64,000 bases of DNA, taken from positions 744,001-808,000 of the forward strand of contig NW_026611593.1 in NCBI RefSeq assembly GCF_028502605.1. Reading direction: 5' to 3'. Of the stretch, positions 34,988-45,290 are shown one piece after another. Origin of the DNA: Trichoderma breve. Its lineage: Eukaryota; Ascomycota; Sordariomycetes; Hypocreales; Hypocreaceae. The position numbers were made by a program, and so were the translations under genes. Positions within the stretch are counted from its first letter, which is position 1, and every line of letters starts with the position of its first letter. The notes below the pieces were generated by a model. That model made no database searches. It worked only from the letters and a program-made list of their open reading frames with translations, and was not told where the DNA came from.

Positions 34988-36049
34988 ATGCCAAACCTGT
35001 TGTCAACTGCCAACCAATTCGTCAAGATGGCATCTGCTAACCTCCCCACCACCATTCGAGCTATCTATCAGATCGATCCTAAACTCACAACCCTTGAGCT
35101 CCGGCGAACTCTCCTTCCTAAACCTGCCGGTCCAGATGATCATCTTATCAAGATCAAGGCCACGGCTCCTTGTCTCGGTGAATTAGGATGGGAAATCAAC
35201 TACCCGTCACTTTTCCCACCAAACCGAGAGCGGGTTCCCGGAACTGAGGCTGCTGGCATTGTCGCCACTTCACCAGAATCCAGCCCCTTCAAGCCCGGTG
35301 ATGAAGTGTATTTTCGCCTCCATGCAAGATTTCCTGGATGTTTGAGAGAATACACAATTGTTCATACTGAGGAGCTGGCCTTGAAGCCCAAGTCTCTAGA
35401 TTGGATTGAAGCCACTGCAACGCCACTTAGCACATTGACTGCGTGGCAAGGAGTATTCACCCAAGGAACCCTCAACAAGCACGGTATTCGAGGTGATGCA
35501 GACGCAAGGGCTTATAACAGCAAGCTGAGAGTCCTGATTACTGGCGCCGGAGGTAGCGTCGGAACCTGGGCTGTTCAATTCGCCGCCGCTGCTGGTGCCG
35601 GTTCTGTCGTTGCCCAGTGCAGCGGCGCAAATATCGAGGCTGCCAAGAAGGCCGGAGCCACTGAAATTATCGACTATAAGAAGCAGTCTATTGACGAGTG
35701 GGCTAAGGAGGATCCCTCTCGTGAGGTTGACCTGATCCTAGACTGCCTTGGTGGACAGACTCTGGCCTCATGCTGGTCGGCCGTTAAGGAGAATGGTGTC
35801 TTGCTGAGTGTTGTTGGTGGCCCAGATGAATTGAAGCCAGAGTCTGTGACTAAGAAGCTGGCGAAGAGCACCTGGTTCCTCATGGACTGCAAGGGCGAGG
35901 ATCTGAAGGAAATTGCTGACTTTATTGATGCTCGGGGGTTGAAGCCCCAGATTGACAGCGTTGTTGAGTTTGAGGAATTTCAGGCTGCTTATGACAAGGT
36001 TGAGCAGAAGAAGGCGAAGGGCAAGGTTGTGATCAAGGTCGATATTTAA
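34988..36049 (+). CDS. Zinc-less medium-chain dehydrogenase/reductase (enoyl/quinone reductase type)
   Basis: Intronless, 353 residues. The N-terminal GroES-like domain ('ELRRTLLPKPAGPDDHLIKI', 'RVPGTEAAGIV', 'FKPGDEVYF') is followed by an NADP Rossmann fold with 'VLITGAGGSVGTWAVQFAAA'. The Cys/His/Glu ligands of zinc-dependent alcohol dehydrogenases are absent, which places it in the quinone reductase / enoyl reductase branch. The C-terminus 'DKVEQKKAKGKVVIKVDI' is family-like. These enzymes reduce activated double bonds with NADPH. The first 13 residues before an internal Met (codon 14) could be a short extension or part of the leader; either ATG may be used. The substrate is unknown. Confidence 0.85.
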   Translation: MPNLLSTANQFVKMASANLPTTIRAIYQIDPKLTTLELRRTLLPKPAGPDDHLIKIKATAPCLGELGWEINYPSLFPPNRERVPGTEAAGIVATSPESSPFKPGDEVYFRLHARFPGCLREYTIVHTEELALKPKSLDWIEATATPLSTLTAWQGVFTQGTLNKHGIRGDADARAYNSKLRVLITGAGGSVGTWAVQFAAAAGAGSVVAQCSGANIEAAKKAGATEIIDYKKQSIDEWAKEDPSREVDLILDCLGGQTLASCWSAVKENGVLLSVVGGPDELKPESVTKKLAKSTWFLMDCKGEDLKEIADFIDARGLKPQIDSVVEFEEFQAAYDKVEQKKAKGKVVIKVDI

Positions 36050-36994
36050 GGGAACAAGCTTATGATGGGCAGTGTTGATATTGATGAAAAAATGATCATG
36101 CATTTACTTGAATGGCGAATTGATGTCTGATTGGCTTTTTGACGTGATTGTAATAAGTAATGACTTGACATGTGAAGAGTAAAATTATTCGTTATTGATT
36201 TGAGGCAGACATGTGCGGCTATTCGACTGCTTTTATACCTGTTCCATGTTTAGTATGATCGGAGAGCTAGATACCGGGTATTCGGAGGCTGACATCGGGA
36301 TGTTCGTCTATGGAATACCCACGACCGCCGATACTAGTGCTCAATATTGAGGGAATACGAGAATATTTGCTCTTTTGGTGTCATCTTTCTCACTTGTGGC
36401 TTTCTTTTCCTCGTCAGCCATAAGAGCTATGGCTTATTGTATGTGCTTTCGCTTGTGGTAGTGCGACTTAGCATCATGTTTACTTATAAGTACATGTAGT
36501 GCACATATATGTCCACACGCAAGGCTGCATCAACGATATTCATACATGACAATTCCAATAACAGCATTCTACATTACCACAAGTAAAAATAATAAAATCT
36601 CCAAGGTCTTCATTCTCATCATCTGATGTATAAATGTCAAGCTGTACCCCGCAAAAAGTGGACGATCGACACCGGTGCCGCCGGAATGGGCCGAGAAGTG
36701 GCTTAAATGCAATCGGAATAAATGTCAACGACCTTCATCTTTAGGCGGCGACTTTTTTATCTATTATATCACAGAGTTGCAGCCCGAATTACGTGCAACT
36801 TCAACTTGGGTGACATCGCAATACAATCCCTCACCTGGCAATCTGGTGGTTGGCCCTGGGCCCTTGTTAGCTGGACATTCCATAAGAACAGTGGCTGACT
36901 GTGGCTTCCTCTTCCCTCATCATTCTCCGTTAATCACACATCTTTCTGATGTGAGCATTATCAATAAATCCGCTGCTATATCACGTATCCAACG
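36050..36994. other. Intergenic region upstream of the GH92 gene
   Basis: About 950 bp with the MDR 3' end and the GH92 promoter. It is AT-rich at 36100-36600. No gene was recognised. Confidence 0.55.
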
Positions 36995-39580
36995 ATGAAA
37001 CGGCCATCAATATGCATCTTTCTCTCTCTGGCTTCATCCACGACGGCTCTGTCGTCTCACCCGGACCCCGCAAACGAATCGCTGCCATCTGCAGCAAACG
37101 TACATGTAAACAGCGATTACCACGCCAACGCGGGTGTCCTGCAATATGTCAACCCTCTCATCGGCACTAGGGGCTACGATCCTAATGATCTCGGTGGCAT
37201 GATTCCCTCTGTATCGCCGCCATTTGGGATGACGCGATGGACTCCGCAGACGCGCGAAAACTTCATCTCACAGGTCCCCTACAACGACCGCGATCGCCGT
37301 ATGCACGGCTTCCAGGCAACGCATCAGCCCGCCATTTGGATCGGCGAAAACGGCCATGTAGCGCTCATGCCAGGTCTAGGAGACGAGGTCCGACACCTAT
37401 TTCAGCACCGAGGTCTGTCATTCAGAAAAGAAGACGAGAGAAGCACGCCGTACGTGTATGAAGTGACTCTCGACGCGGATTCAGCGGGAGAATTTGGATG
37501 GAATCTTACTGAACAGGCGACTTCGGATCTTCTTGGCGATGCTTGTCCTCCATGTCCCGGCGGTGCTAATTTTATTCCTAATAAGGATGTGACTGAGGGT
37601 GCTAATGGCCGTGTGAGACGACGAGATTACGTGTTTGAGCCTGAGGACCAGTTTACCGTGCAAGGTCTGTCTGCAAATGCGTCAGATTATCCAGAAGGAT
37701 ATAAATATGAGAATTCCATAAAAGTAGCCATGAGCGCGTCGGCGCATGTCGGCCATCTTCGCGTCGATTTCCAGGATACCCAGGCACGACAGCCTTACTT
37801 CACCATCCAGGCCAGCCGACTCAATTGGACAGGCCATGTTGAGATTGATCCTGAAACTCAAGAGGTATCAGGCAGTAACTCCCAGCGACAAGAATATCTG
37901 CTGGGCCCTGACAAGCCAGAGTCTTTTAGGCTCTACTTTGTGTCGCGCTTTTCTGAGCCTTTCACTTCCTATGGAGTGAGTCGCGCAGAAAAGCTATACG
38001 AGGGAGAAAAGTATATCGAAGACAAGTTTGTTGGTGCATATGTCACCTTTGATAAGTCGGTCAAGAGAGTCGAGGTGAGGACTGGAGTCTCGTATGTCAG
38101 CGTAGAGCAGGCCAGGAAGAATCTCGGTATTGATATACCAGATGGAACGACATTTGAAAGCACTGTCGATAACGTCAAATCGGCCTGGTTAGAAAGACTG
38201 GGCAGGATCAAAATTTCTGGAGTCAACGAAACTGACCCGGATCATGATCCTCGGACGATATTTTATTCAGGCCTATTCCATGCTCTCCAATATCCAAGCG
38301 ACTATTCCGAACCTACCACCTCATCTGAAGGCGGCCTCCGACGTTTTTACAGTGGTTATACAGACAGCGTTCATGAAGCAAATGATTCATATTACCAGTC
38401 GTGGTCGATATGGGATACTTACAGGGCAGAGCATTCACTACTCACCATCTTTGCCCCGGAGCGCGTCGATTCTATGATGCGCTCTCTCTTACGAATATTT
38501 GATTGGTCCGGCCGATTGCCTCTGTGGAATAACATGATTGAGAACAACGAAATGATTGCGACTCATGTTGACGCCGTGATTGCAAACGCCCTAATCAGAG
38601 GCTTCGATAATTTTGATGTCGCCAAGGCCTGGGATGCAGTTTATGTCGATGCTTACGTGCCTCCTGATAACGACACTGACCTTCTCTACTATTCAAGGGA
38701 GCCAAGCACTCCATACGAGTGTCGAGCTGGACTAACCAGCTACCTCGAGCATGGATGGGTTGACAATGATCGCTGGGCCGAATCCGCCAGCCGTACACTC
38801 GACTATTCCTTTGATGACTATGCCGCTGCCGTGGTGGCTGAACATGCAGGAGATTTTGAGCATGCGAAGGAGCTGAGAGAGCGCTCGCAAAACTACAGGA
38901 AGCTCTGGAACCCAGAGACGGAGTTTATGCAAGCTCGCAATGCAAACGGGACTTGGGCGAATGAATCTTGGGGATGGACCGAAGGAGACAAGTGGATCTA
39001 CACATTGAACGTGATGCATGATGTAGGCGGCCTAGCTTCGCTGTTTAAAGGCGGGAAGAAGGCCATGAAAGCTCGCATGGATGAATATTTCGCGGGCGGT
39101 CACAACATGCACAGCAACGAACCATCGCATCACGCCCCGTATCTGTACTCTGCCATCGGATATCCCGCTGATGCAGCACGGCAGATCCGTGAGCTTGCCT
39201 GGGAGAATTACAACGCGACGGCTTCAGGGCTTAGTGGCAATGAGGATTTGGGGCAGATGAGTGCCTGGTATGTCTTGTCGGCGCTAGGGTTCTATCCTGT
39301 CAACCCGGCGAGTGATGAGTACGTTGTAGCAACGCCATTCTTTGATGAAGTGGAAATTTTGTTGCCTCCTGGCCCTGGGGATGATGGAAAAGAGCACACG
39401 CTAGTTATTTCAGCACCAGGAGCAGGTACAGGTGGGAAGGCATATGTGAAGAGTCTAAAGGTTGATGGGGAGGAGGTTCGCAGGCCATTGTTGAAGCATA
39501 AGCAGATTGTAAAGGCGAGCAGGATTGACTTTGAGATGAGTAACGAGCCAACAAGTTGGGGACAGGAGGGAACAGTATAG
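36995..39580 (+). CDS. Secreted alpha-mannosidase, glycoside hydrolase family 92
   Basis: Intronless, 861 residues. Residues 1-19 are a signal peptide ('ICIFLSLASSTTALS'). The family blocks appear in order: 'VLQYVNPLIGTRGYDPNDLG', 'MHGFQATHQPAIWIGENG', 'YQSWSIWDTYRAEHSL', 'ESWGWTEGDKWIYTLNVMHD', 'HSNEPSHHAPYLY' and 'GNEDLGQMSAWYVLSALGFY'. GH92 enzymes are Ca2+-dependent exo-alpha-mannosidases, mostly alpha-1,2, acting on N-glycans and yeast mannan. Several N-glycosylation sites (N-x-S/T) fit secretion. It is followed tail-to-tail by a Zn2Cys6 factor gene that could control it; that link is only positional. Confidence 0.93.
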   Translation: MKRPSICIFLSLASSTTALSSHPDPANESLPSAANVHVNSDYHANAGVLQYVNPLIGTRGYDPNDLGGMIPSVSPPFGMTRWTPQTRENFISQVPYNDRDRRMHGFQATHQPAIWIGENGHVALMPGLGDEVRHLFQHRGLSFRKEDERSTPYVYEVTLDADSAGEFGWNLTEQATSDLLGDACPPCPGGANFIPNKDVTEGANGRVRRRDYVFEPEDQFTVQGLSANASDYPEGYKYENSIKVAMSASAHVGHLRVDFQDTQARQPYFTIQASRLNWTGHVEIDPETQEVSGSNSQRQEYLLGPDKPESFRLYFVSRFSEPFTSYGVSRAEKLYEGEKYIEDKFVGAYVTFDKSVKRVEVRTGVSYVSVEQARKNLGIDIPDGTTFESTVDNVKSAWLERLGRIKISGVNETDPDHDPRTIFYSGLFHALQYPSDYSEPTTSSEGGLRRFYSGYTDSVHEANDSYYQSWSIWDTYRAEHSLLTIFAPERVDSMMRSLLRIFDWSGRLPLWNNMIENNEMIATHVDAVIANALIRGFDNFDVAKAWDAVYVDAYVPPDNDTDLLYYSREPSTPYECRAGLTSYLEHGWVDNDRWAESASRTLDYSFDDYAAAVVAEHAGDFEHAKELRERSQNYRKLWNPETEFMQARNANGTWANESWGWTEGDKWIYTLNVMHDVGGLASLFKGGKKAMKARMDEYFAGGHNMHSNEPSHHAPYLYSAIGYPADAARQIRELAWENYNATASGLSGNEDLGQMSAWYVLSALGFYPVNPASDEYVVATPFFDEVEILLPPGPGDDGKEHTLVISAPGAGTGGKAYVKSLKVDGEEVRRPLLKHKQIVKASRIDFEMSNEPTSWGQEGTV

Positions 39581-39724
39581 CCTAGATGCATTCTATTACA
39601 TGTAATTTCTCAAGTCCTCAATTTTCTCTATGGATGATGTGCATTCTTATACCCTCATCATAACCCAATAAAGTCCATTACGAGTGAATAATATTTAAAC
39701 AAATTTGATCAAGGCGTCATCAGA

Positions 39725-40973
39725 TTACTTGCTGACGCCAGGTATCCTTGACAATGCCCACGCCATAGTGTCGTCCCACTCTGGCCCAATCTGCGCAATC
39801 GCCGGTCGTGCAACATTCTCAGCCCATCCTTCCATGAACCATTTTCTCGGCGAAGACTTCATCACTGCACACCAATGTACAAGAATTACCAGCGCCATGG
39901 GATCGTTTGTTCCCAGAAGATCCAGATATTCTTGGTCAATAGCCCCAGGCCACCATACAAAGTGCAACCATGTGCGTGGTTTCGACTTACACAGTCTAAG
40001 CCAGAATTGTAACTTGTTGAGGGCATCTTTGCAGATCCCGCGGCTTCGGAGCGGGGACGAAGTCTCGTTTATTAGCTCGAGGTTCGTTATAGCCTGCTCG
40101 GCGAGATCGTCCCACGGCGGGTTCTCGGCCTCAATTCGCCTTCTGGCGGCAGCGAGCAGTTTGCTCTTCATGAGATATGGCCCCAATTCCATTCCCAAGA
40201 GGGCGGCTCCCCGTAGAGCCATTATGGGTTCCAAGAATTCATTGTCAGCGAGCCCGCGTTTTGCTCTTCTGTGAATGTCGAAGTGGAAGATGAGGACAGA
40301 GATGGCAAAGACGAGGACGGTGAACCAGTTGCGGTCGCTGATGGCGCCAACTGACTTGCGGAACTTGCTCGATGCCGCAATTTGATGCTGGTATGCAACT
40401 AAATCTGATTTGGTATTGTCGCCGTCTGGTCGGAGTAGTGAGTCGGTAGACTTGTCGTGGAGAGTTGAGACGACAGCCATGTTATGCTCAAGGAATTCAC
40501 TCGCATCTGCTTGGTCTACAAGCTCATCGGGGATAAGATGACTCTCGTCGTCTTCAAGTAGACACAACGCCAAGCTCTCAGCGGTAGGGTGAGATGCCGC
40601 TCTTATAGACCCAACATCGACGCCTGACTGATAGTGGGCAGCGGGAGACATGTAAGATAGCTCGGGCCCTAGTGGCGCCTCTGGGGATGACGAGCTACCG
40701 GAGTGGCTGCTTCTTTTCATATATGCAGCATGACTAGACGATGCCCTCTGCGGGCTGTCTCTGCCGAGAAATCGATAGTCACAAAGCTCGCCTCGCCTCG
40801 TGCAGTTGGCACAGCTCGGGGCCTGCAGATTACACTATCGCCATTACAGATGTATAAGCGTGACTGCCAAGGATTTTACGGATAGCAGACGGACGAACCC
40901 TGACACGCCGCTTCTTGCAACGGCTACAGCCATTCCGGGACTTGTGGTGGAAAGTTCGCGAGCCGCCAGCCAT
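39725..40973 (-). CDS. Zn2Cys6 fungal transcription factor
   Basis: Two exons (40973-40899, 40834-39725) give 394 residues. The splice reconstructs a perfect binuclear zinc cluster: 'NGCSRCKKRRVR' joined to 'CNLQAPSCANCTRRGELCDY', i.e. C-x2-C-x6-C-x6-C-x2-C-x6-C. The intron is 64 nt with a GTTCGT donor and a GATAG acceptor, and it interrupts the cluster just before the third Cys. An in-frame ATG further up (41075) would add 34 residues; the start at 40973 ('MAGGSRTFHHKSRNG') is more typical for the class with 'KSRNGC' near the N-terminus (Upc2-like C6 factors). The C-terminal 300 residues are helical, with no second named domain. It is probably a DNA-binding regulator; its target is unknown. 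Confidence 0.8.
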
Positions 40974-41919
40974 CTTTCTGGGCTCTGTTTTATGCAAACG
41001 GGGGCTTCGTTTGATTATTTCTCGTTTGGCCTGTTTGGCTTGCTCCGCATTCAAGTGGCGCTCAGGCCGTTGCATTTATGGAGCAAGGGGATGGAGACTG
41101 CAAACAGAAGATGGAGACGGCAGACAGCTGGAGGCCGTTGTGGGCGATGAGGCAAAAATCAGACAAGGCGCAACGGGCGAAGTGCATGAGAGGAGGTTAC
41201 GCCACTCTTAGCCCAGCCCACGAGGCTATACGAGAATAGCAACTTGAGATCTGCCCCGGAAATAATGCTGAATGCCTGCAAATGGGCTCCCCTGAGCTAT
41301 CCCTCTCCGACTTAGTACTAGTACGAGCCTGACCCCTGCTAGTTTCATGTCTTGATGAGCACTGTGGTATTGTCCAATCAGATGTGGGTTGGACCATGCA
41401 TCATAATATGCATCTTTCCTGCACCTTCGCAATCCTCTCAAAAGGGAAGCCCAATTAACTAAGATTGCCTTCGTACGCTTGACTGAATACGGACCAGATC
41501 TGTTTGATCAAAATATTCAGGCTTTGCTCGTACAATCCTGCCATAGCCTCGTGGGCTGATTGATCCCCAACACTGCTTCACGTTGATTAATGCATCAGCC
41601 CTAAGGCAAGATGAAAGGCCCTTGCATGTTTCCCTGTTGTGTCTGGTAATGGCATAGTGTACGAATATGCACAATGATAGATGTCGATTGGGCAGAATTG
41701 GGTTGATGATGGGAATAGTTAGGGTGACGTAGAAAACAAAATCATGGAGTATATAACTTTGAACATCCCTCTTGGCAATACAATTATAGATTCATGACAA
41801 GCTTCAAGGCAGATGAGCATTAGACTACACTTCTAGACGCTCATTACACCTCTTCAATTCGCAATTAATCCCCTTTCCTATTTTTCTTTTCTACTATTCA
41901 TATTATATCACATCCAAAA
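40974..41919. other. Divergent promoter region
   Basis: The promoters of the Zn2Cys6 gene and the amidohydrolase. A TATA box is visible on the amidohydrolase side; nothing else was recognised. Confidence 0.55.
41750..41756 (+). promoter_or_regulatory. TATA box of the amidohydrolase gene
   Basis: TATATAA lies 164 bp upstream of the ATG at 41920, followed by a CT-rich leader. Confidence 0.5.
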
Positions 41920-43338
41920 ATGAAACCAATTCAACTCCTTACTCTTGCCACAGTGCTCTCACAAGGCGCCTTTGCCTGCCTTGAGCATCTACTACAAGAG
42001 CGGACTCCAGATCCCAATGACATGATTCGAAGACAAGAGCCAGCTCCCAGAACCAAGACAGCCATCAAAAATGTTCGTGTTTTCGACGGCACTAAACTCA
42101 CCGGTCTCCAAACTGTCATCATCGATGGTGAAAACATCAGCAATGACACCAGCAACATCGAAACCACAGTTGATGGCAACGGCGGTGTTTTGATTCCTGG
42201 CCTCATCGACTGCCACGTCCACATATCCAACGTTGCCGGGCTCGAAACCCTGACTTCTTACGGAGTCACCACCGCCATGGTTATGGCTTGTCGAAACTAC
42301 ACACAATGCGCGCCGCTCCGCAACTTGGAGGGTGTAGCTTCGTTTGTCTCGGCCGGTATCCCCGCCACTGGACCCGGCAGCCAACACTCTCGAACTTTCA
42401 ATCTCTCTTCACAGTACCTCATTTATCCAACCGATAATGCCACCGAAGTCGTTTCTTACACTTTTGGCAACAACTCCGATTTCTATAAAATTACGGCCGA
42501 GTTAAATGGACCTAGCCAGAGTATGCAGAACGCTTTGGTTGATGCTGTTCACAACCTTGGCAAGCAGTCCATGACCCATGCTGCTGATCTTGATGCCTGG
42601 ACTCAAGCGGTCCTTTCGGGAACGGACGGAATTCAGCATATGCCTACAAACGGCCGCATCAACGCCTCCAATGTCCTAAAGGCTCGCAGGTCTACCAACA
42701 GCTGGAGTACTCCGACTATGAATATTGCTCGATATGCGTTTGCCAACCCTGCTATATTGACCTTTACTGGTCACCAGATTGGCGGACCAGATAGCTACGA
42801 GAACGTGTATCAGAATGTCAGGGCCATTCACGCCGCTGGTATCCCCATCTTGGCAGGTACTGATGCTGTGGGAGTTATCAATGCCAACATCTCTGTTCCA
42901 TTCGGACTAAGCCTTCACTTTGAACTGGAGAATCTTGTCGAAGCAGGGTTGACCACAGTGGAAGCCCTCCGTGCAGCGACTGAACTCGCCGCTCAACACC
43001 ACAGACTGGCAGACCGAGGAAAAATTGCGCCTGGCATGAGGGCTGATTTGATTCTTCTCAACAGCGACCCGCTGGCCAACATCACCAACACAAGGGATAT
43101 TGCCAAAGTGTGGGTTGGAGGAATTGAGTACAAGGACGTTGCTAACAGCACTGGACTGTCGAATCCTCCCGCCAATTACACCAAGGCTGGGACTTCATCT
43201 GGTTCAGGGTCGGACTCTGGGTCTGGAAGCTCTGGATCTGGAAGCGGCACGGGTAATGGTGCTGGAAAGGCCATTGCACTGAGCTGGATCTCTTTGCTTG
43301 GCTTACAAGTTGGAGCAATGTTTTATTTTTTCATGTAA
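41920..43338 (+). CDS. Secreted, probably GPI-anchored amidohydrolase
   Basis: Intronless, 472 residues. Residues 1-19 form a signal peptide ('IQLLTLATVLSQGAFA'). The metal motif HxH is in 'LIPGLIDCHVHIS'. A 'DFYKITAEL' Lys fits the carboxylated bridging lysine, later His residues sit in 'SMTHAADLDAW' and 'DGIQHMP', and Asp in 'ILAGTDAVG'. These are the metal ligands of imidazolonepropionase-like / prolidase-like amidohydrolases. The C-terminus has a Ser/Gly-rich linker ('SGSDSGSGSSGSGSG') and then a hydrophobic end ('ALSWISLLGLQVGAMFYFFM'), the pattern of a GPI attachment signal. The combination places a hydrolase of cyclic amides or dipeptide-like bonds at the cell surface. The substrate is unknown. 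Confidence 0.85.
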   Translation: MKPIQLLTLATVLSQGAFACLEHLLQERTPDPNDMIRRQEPAPRTKTAIKNVRVFDGTKLTGLQTVIIDGENISNDTSNIETTVDGNGGVLIPGLIDCHVHISNVAGLETLTSYGVTTAMVMACRNYTQCAPLRNLEGVASFVSAGIPATGPGSQHSRTFNLSSQYLIYPTDNATEVVSYTFGNNSDFYKITAELNGPSQSMQNALVDAVHNLGKQSMTHAADLDAWTQAVLSGTDGIQHMPTNGRINASNVLKARRSTNSWSTPTMNIARYAFANPAILTFTGHQIGGPDSYENVYQNVRAIHAAGIPILAGTDAVGVINANISVPFGLSLHFELENLVEAGLTTVEALRAATELAAQHHRLADRGKIAPGMRADLILLNSDPLANITNTRDIAKVWVGGIEYKDVANSTGLSNPPANYTKAGTSSGSGSDSGSGSSGSGSGTGNGAGKAIALSWISLLGLQVGAMFYFFM

Positions 43339-43863
43339 TTCTTGTTTTGTAGTTTACTTGTTTTTGAGGCGCAACATGCCTGATAGATTGATTGATGGGC
43401 TGAGTTTCGCCCCTTTGTTTGTAGCTTATGTTGTCATGCGGCTCCGAGATAATTATTAATTAGAAATATGATTCATATTGATCTATGCACGCCCAAATGA
43501 TTCTTTTTACTCTCGTAATTTTGGTTCAACACAAATTCAAGTCGCAATTTCTTAGCTTGTAATACGCTGGCATTGAGAATGTTGGGAGTGTGTCATGTCC
43601 TGCCTCTCTCATTGGCCATATCGGGCAGCGTCCCATTTTTTGCTTCAATTCGCCCCGCCGGTAATGCCATTATGGATCATAGTTGAAGTATCAGTTTACA
43701 TATTTCTATGGCAAAAACCTTCTCTTGGCCGTTGAAATGGCTAAATAAATTCACGATATTTTGAGCTTTAGCTCTGACTGTTGATCACAGCGTCTTTTTA
43801 TCACCATCAATATCGATATCCCACCGAGAAAAGGCGAGTAATCTCGCTCCATATTGATCTGCC
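43339..43863. other. ACR3 promoter region
   Basis: A 525-bp gap with the amidohydrolase 3' end and the ACR3 promoter. It includes an AT-rich pseudo-palindrome listed separately. Confidence 0.55.
43450..43462 (-). promoter_or_regulatory. Possible bZIP (Yap8-like) binding element upstream of ACR3
   Basis: The minus strand reads TAATTAATAATTA. It agrees at 11 of 13 positions with TGATTAATAATCA, the element known for the yeast arsenic regulator Yap8. It is about 400 bp upstream of the ACR3 ATG. AT-rich chance matches are likely, so this is only a candidate. Confidence 0.25.
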
Positions 43864-45228
43864 ATGTCAGATCATAAAGCGATAGAAGCACAAGATGCTT
43901 CAGAGCCCGAAATGAAGCAAGAAAAACCATCGATCGACATAGAAGCGCAGCAACCCGATAGTGGCGATGTACATCATATCGATGGCAATAACGCCCAGCA
44001 AAAGCGTAGCTTCTCTGCTTTCGCATCTCTAGGCCTGCTGGATCGCTTTCTTGCAGTCTGGATCTTCTTGGCCATGGCTGTAGGAATAATCCTCGGGAAT
44101 TTTGTCCCATCAATGTCGCCAGCACTAGAAAAAGGAAAATTCGTTGGAGTGTCTGTTCCAATAGGCAAGTTAATCGATATTGACAAGGTCCAATGACTAG
44201 TTTGTTAACATGTTTTAGCCATTGGACTGCTGGTGATGATGTATCCCATTCTGTGCAAGGTCCAATACGAATCCCTTCACAAGCTCTTGAACAAAAAGGA
44301 GCTGTGGAAGCAAATCGGCTTCAGCGTTTTCGTGAATTGGATCATAGCTCCGTTTCTTATGGTGAGCCACTACTTGTGTTCGATTTCCCTCTTCAAGGTA
44401 CTAACACTCAAAAACTTGCGCAGCTTGCGCTGTCGTGGGCATTTCTTCCAGACAAGAGTCATCTCCGAACTGGCCTTATTCTCGTCGGCCTTGGCAGATG
44501 CATCGCAATGGTATGCTCTTCGCATTCACCTTGATAAAGTCGTGGGACGGTCGTATGCTGACATATGCGTCGAGGTCCTAATCTGGAACGCCCTCGCCGG
44601 CGGGAACAACGACTACTGCGCCATCTTGGTTGCAGTCAACTCCATTCTGCAAATAGTTCTCTTTGCGCCGCTCGCCATCTTCTTTCTTAATGTCATCAGC
44701 GATGAGAATGACATCGCCCCTATCTCGTATTCGGTCGTCGCAACGAGCGTGGCAGCGTTTTTAGGCATTCCCCTAGGCGCTGCCGTAATAACGAGGTTTG
44801 GTCTCCGATTCATCGCGGGGCCGGCATGGTATGACCGCATATTCATCCGCTTTGTCTCGCCATGGTCTCTTATCGGGCTTTTATATACCATTTTGGTCTT
44901 GTTTGCTGCCCAAGGCCATCAAGTGGTACACCAGATTGTTTCAGTTCTTCGTGTTGCCGCTCCACTTGTTGTATACTTTGCCATTGTCTTTTTCACGACC
45001 GTGGGCATTTGTCGGATGCTTGGGTTTGAATACCAGTTTCTTGTGACGCAGAGCTTCACAGCGGCTAGTAACAACTTTGAGTTGGCCATTGCTGTAGCTG
45101 TTGCAACTTTTGGTCCGAACAGTGATGAGGCATTGGCATCCACCGTCGGGCCTTTGATAGAAGTGCCTGTTTTGCTGGGCTTGGTATATGCTCTTCGATG
45201 GGTCGCCAATAGATGGGGCTGGAAATAG
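43864..45228 (+). CDS. ACR3: Arsenite efflux carrier, ACR3 family
   Basis: Four exons (43864-44164, 44219-44361, 44424-44510, 44575-45228) encode 394 residues. The first intron is GC-AG (donor ATAG/GCAAGTT, acceptor TTTTAG); only this gives the family sequence 'GVSVPIAIGLLVMMYPILCK'. Hallmarks are 'GLILVGLGRCIAMVLIWNAL' with the conserved functional Cys at about residue 174, 'GGNNDYCAILVAVNSILQ', and 'TQSFTAASNNFELAIAVAVA'. About ten membrane helices follow a polar N-terminal tail of 55 residues. The protein exports As(III) (and in some cases Sb(III)) across the plasma membrane in a proton-coupled manner. A bZIP gene converges on it 62 bp away. Unspliced open frames across this locus give wrong internal sequence. 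Confidence 0.93.
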
Positions 45229-45290
45229 ATCGGACAGGATATCCTGTATTCAATGAATTTTTCATGATCCAGTATAGATACTTGAGCGAA

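Noticed and set aside
44233..45228. Long open frame of 331 codons inside ACR3
   Set aside because: It reads through two introns that carry proper splice signals. The intervening residues are not ACR3-like, and splicing restores the family sequence.
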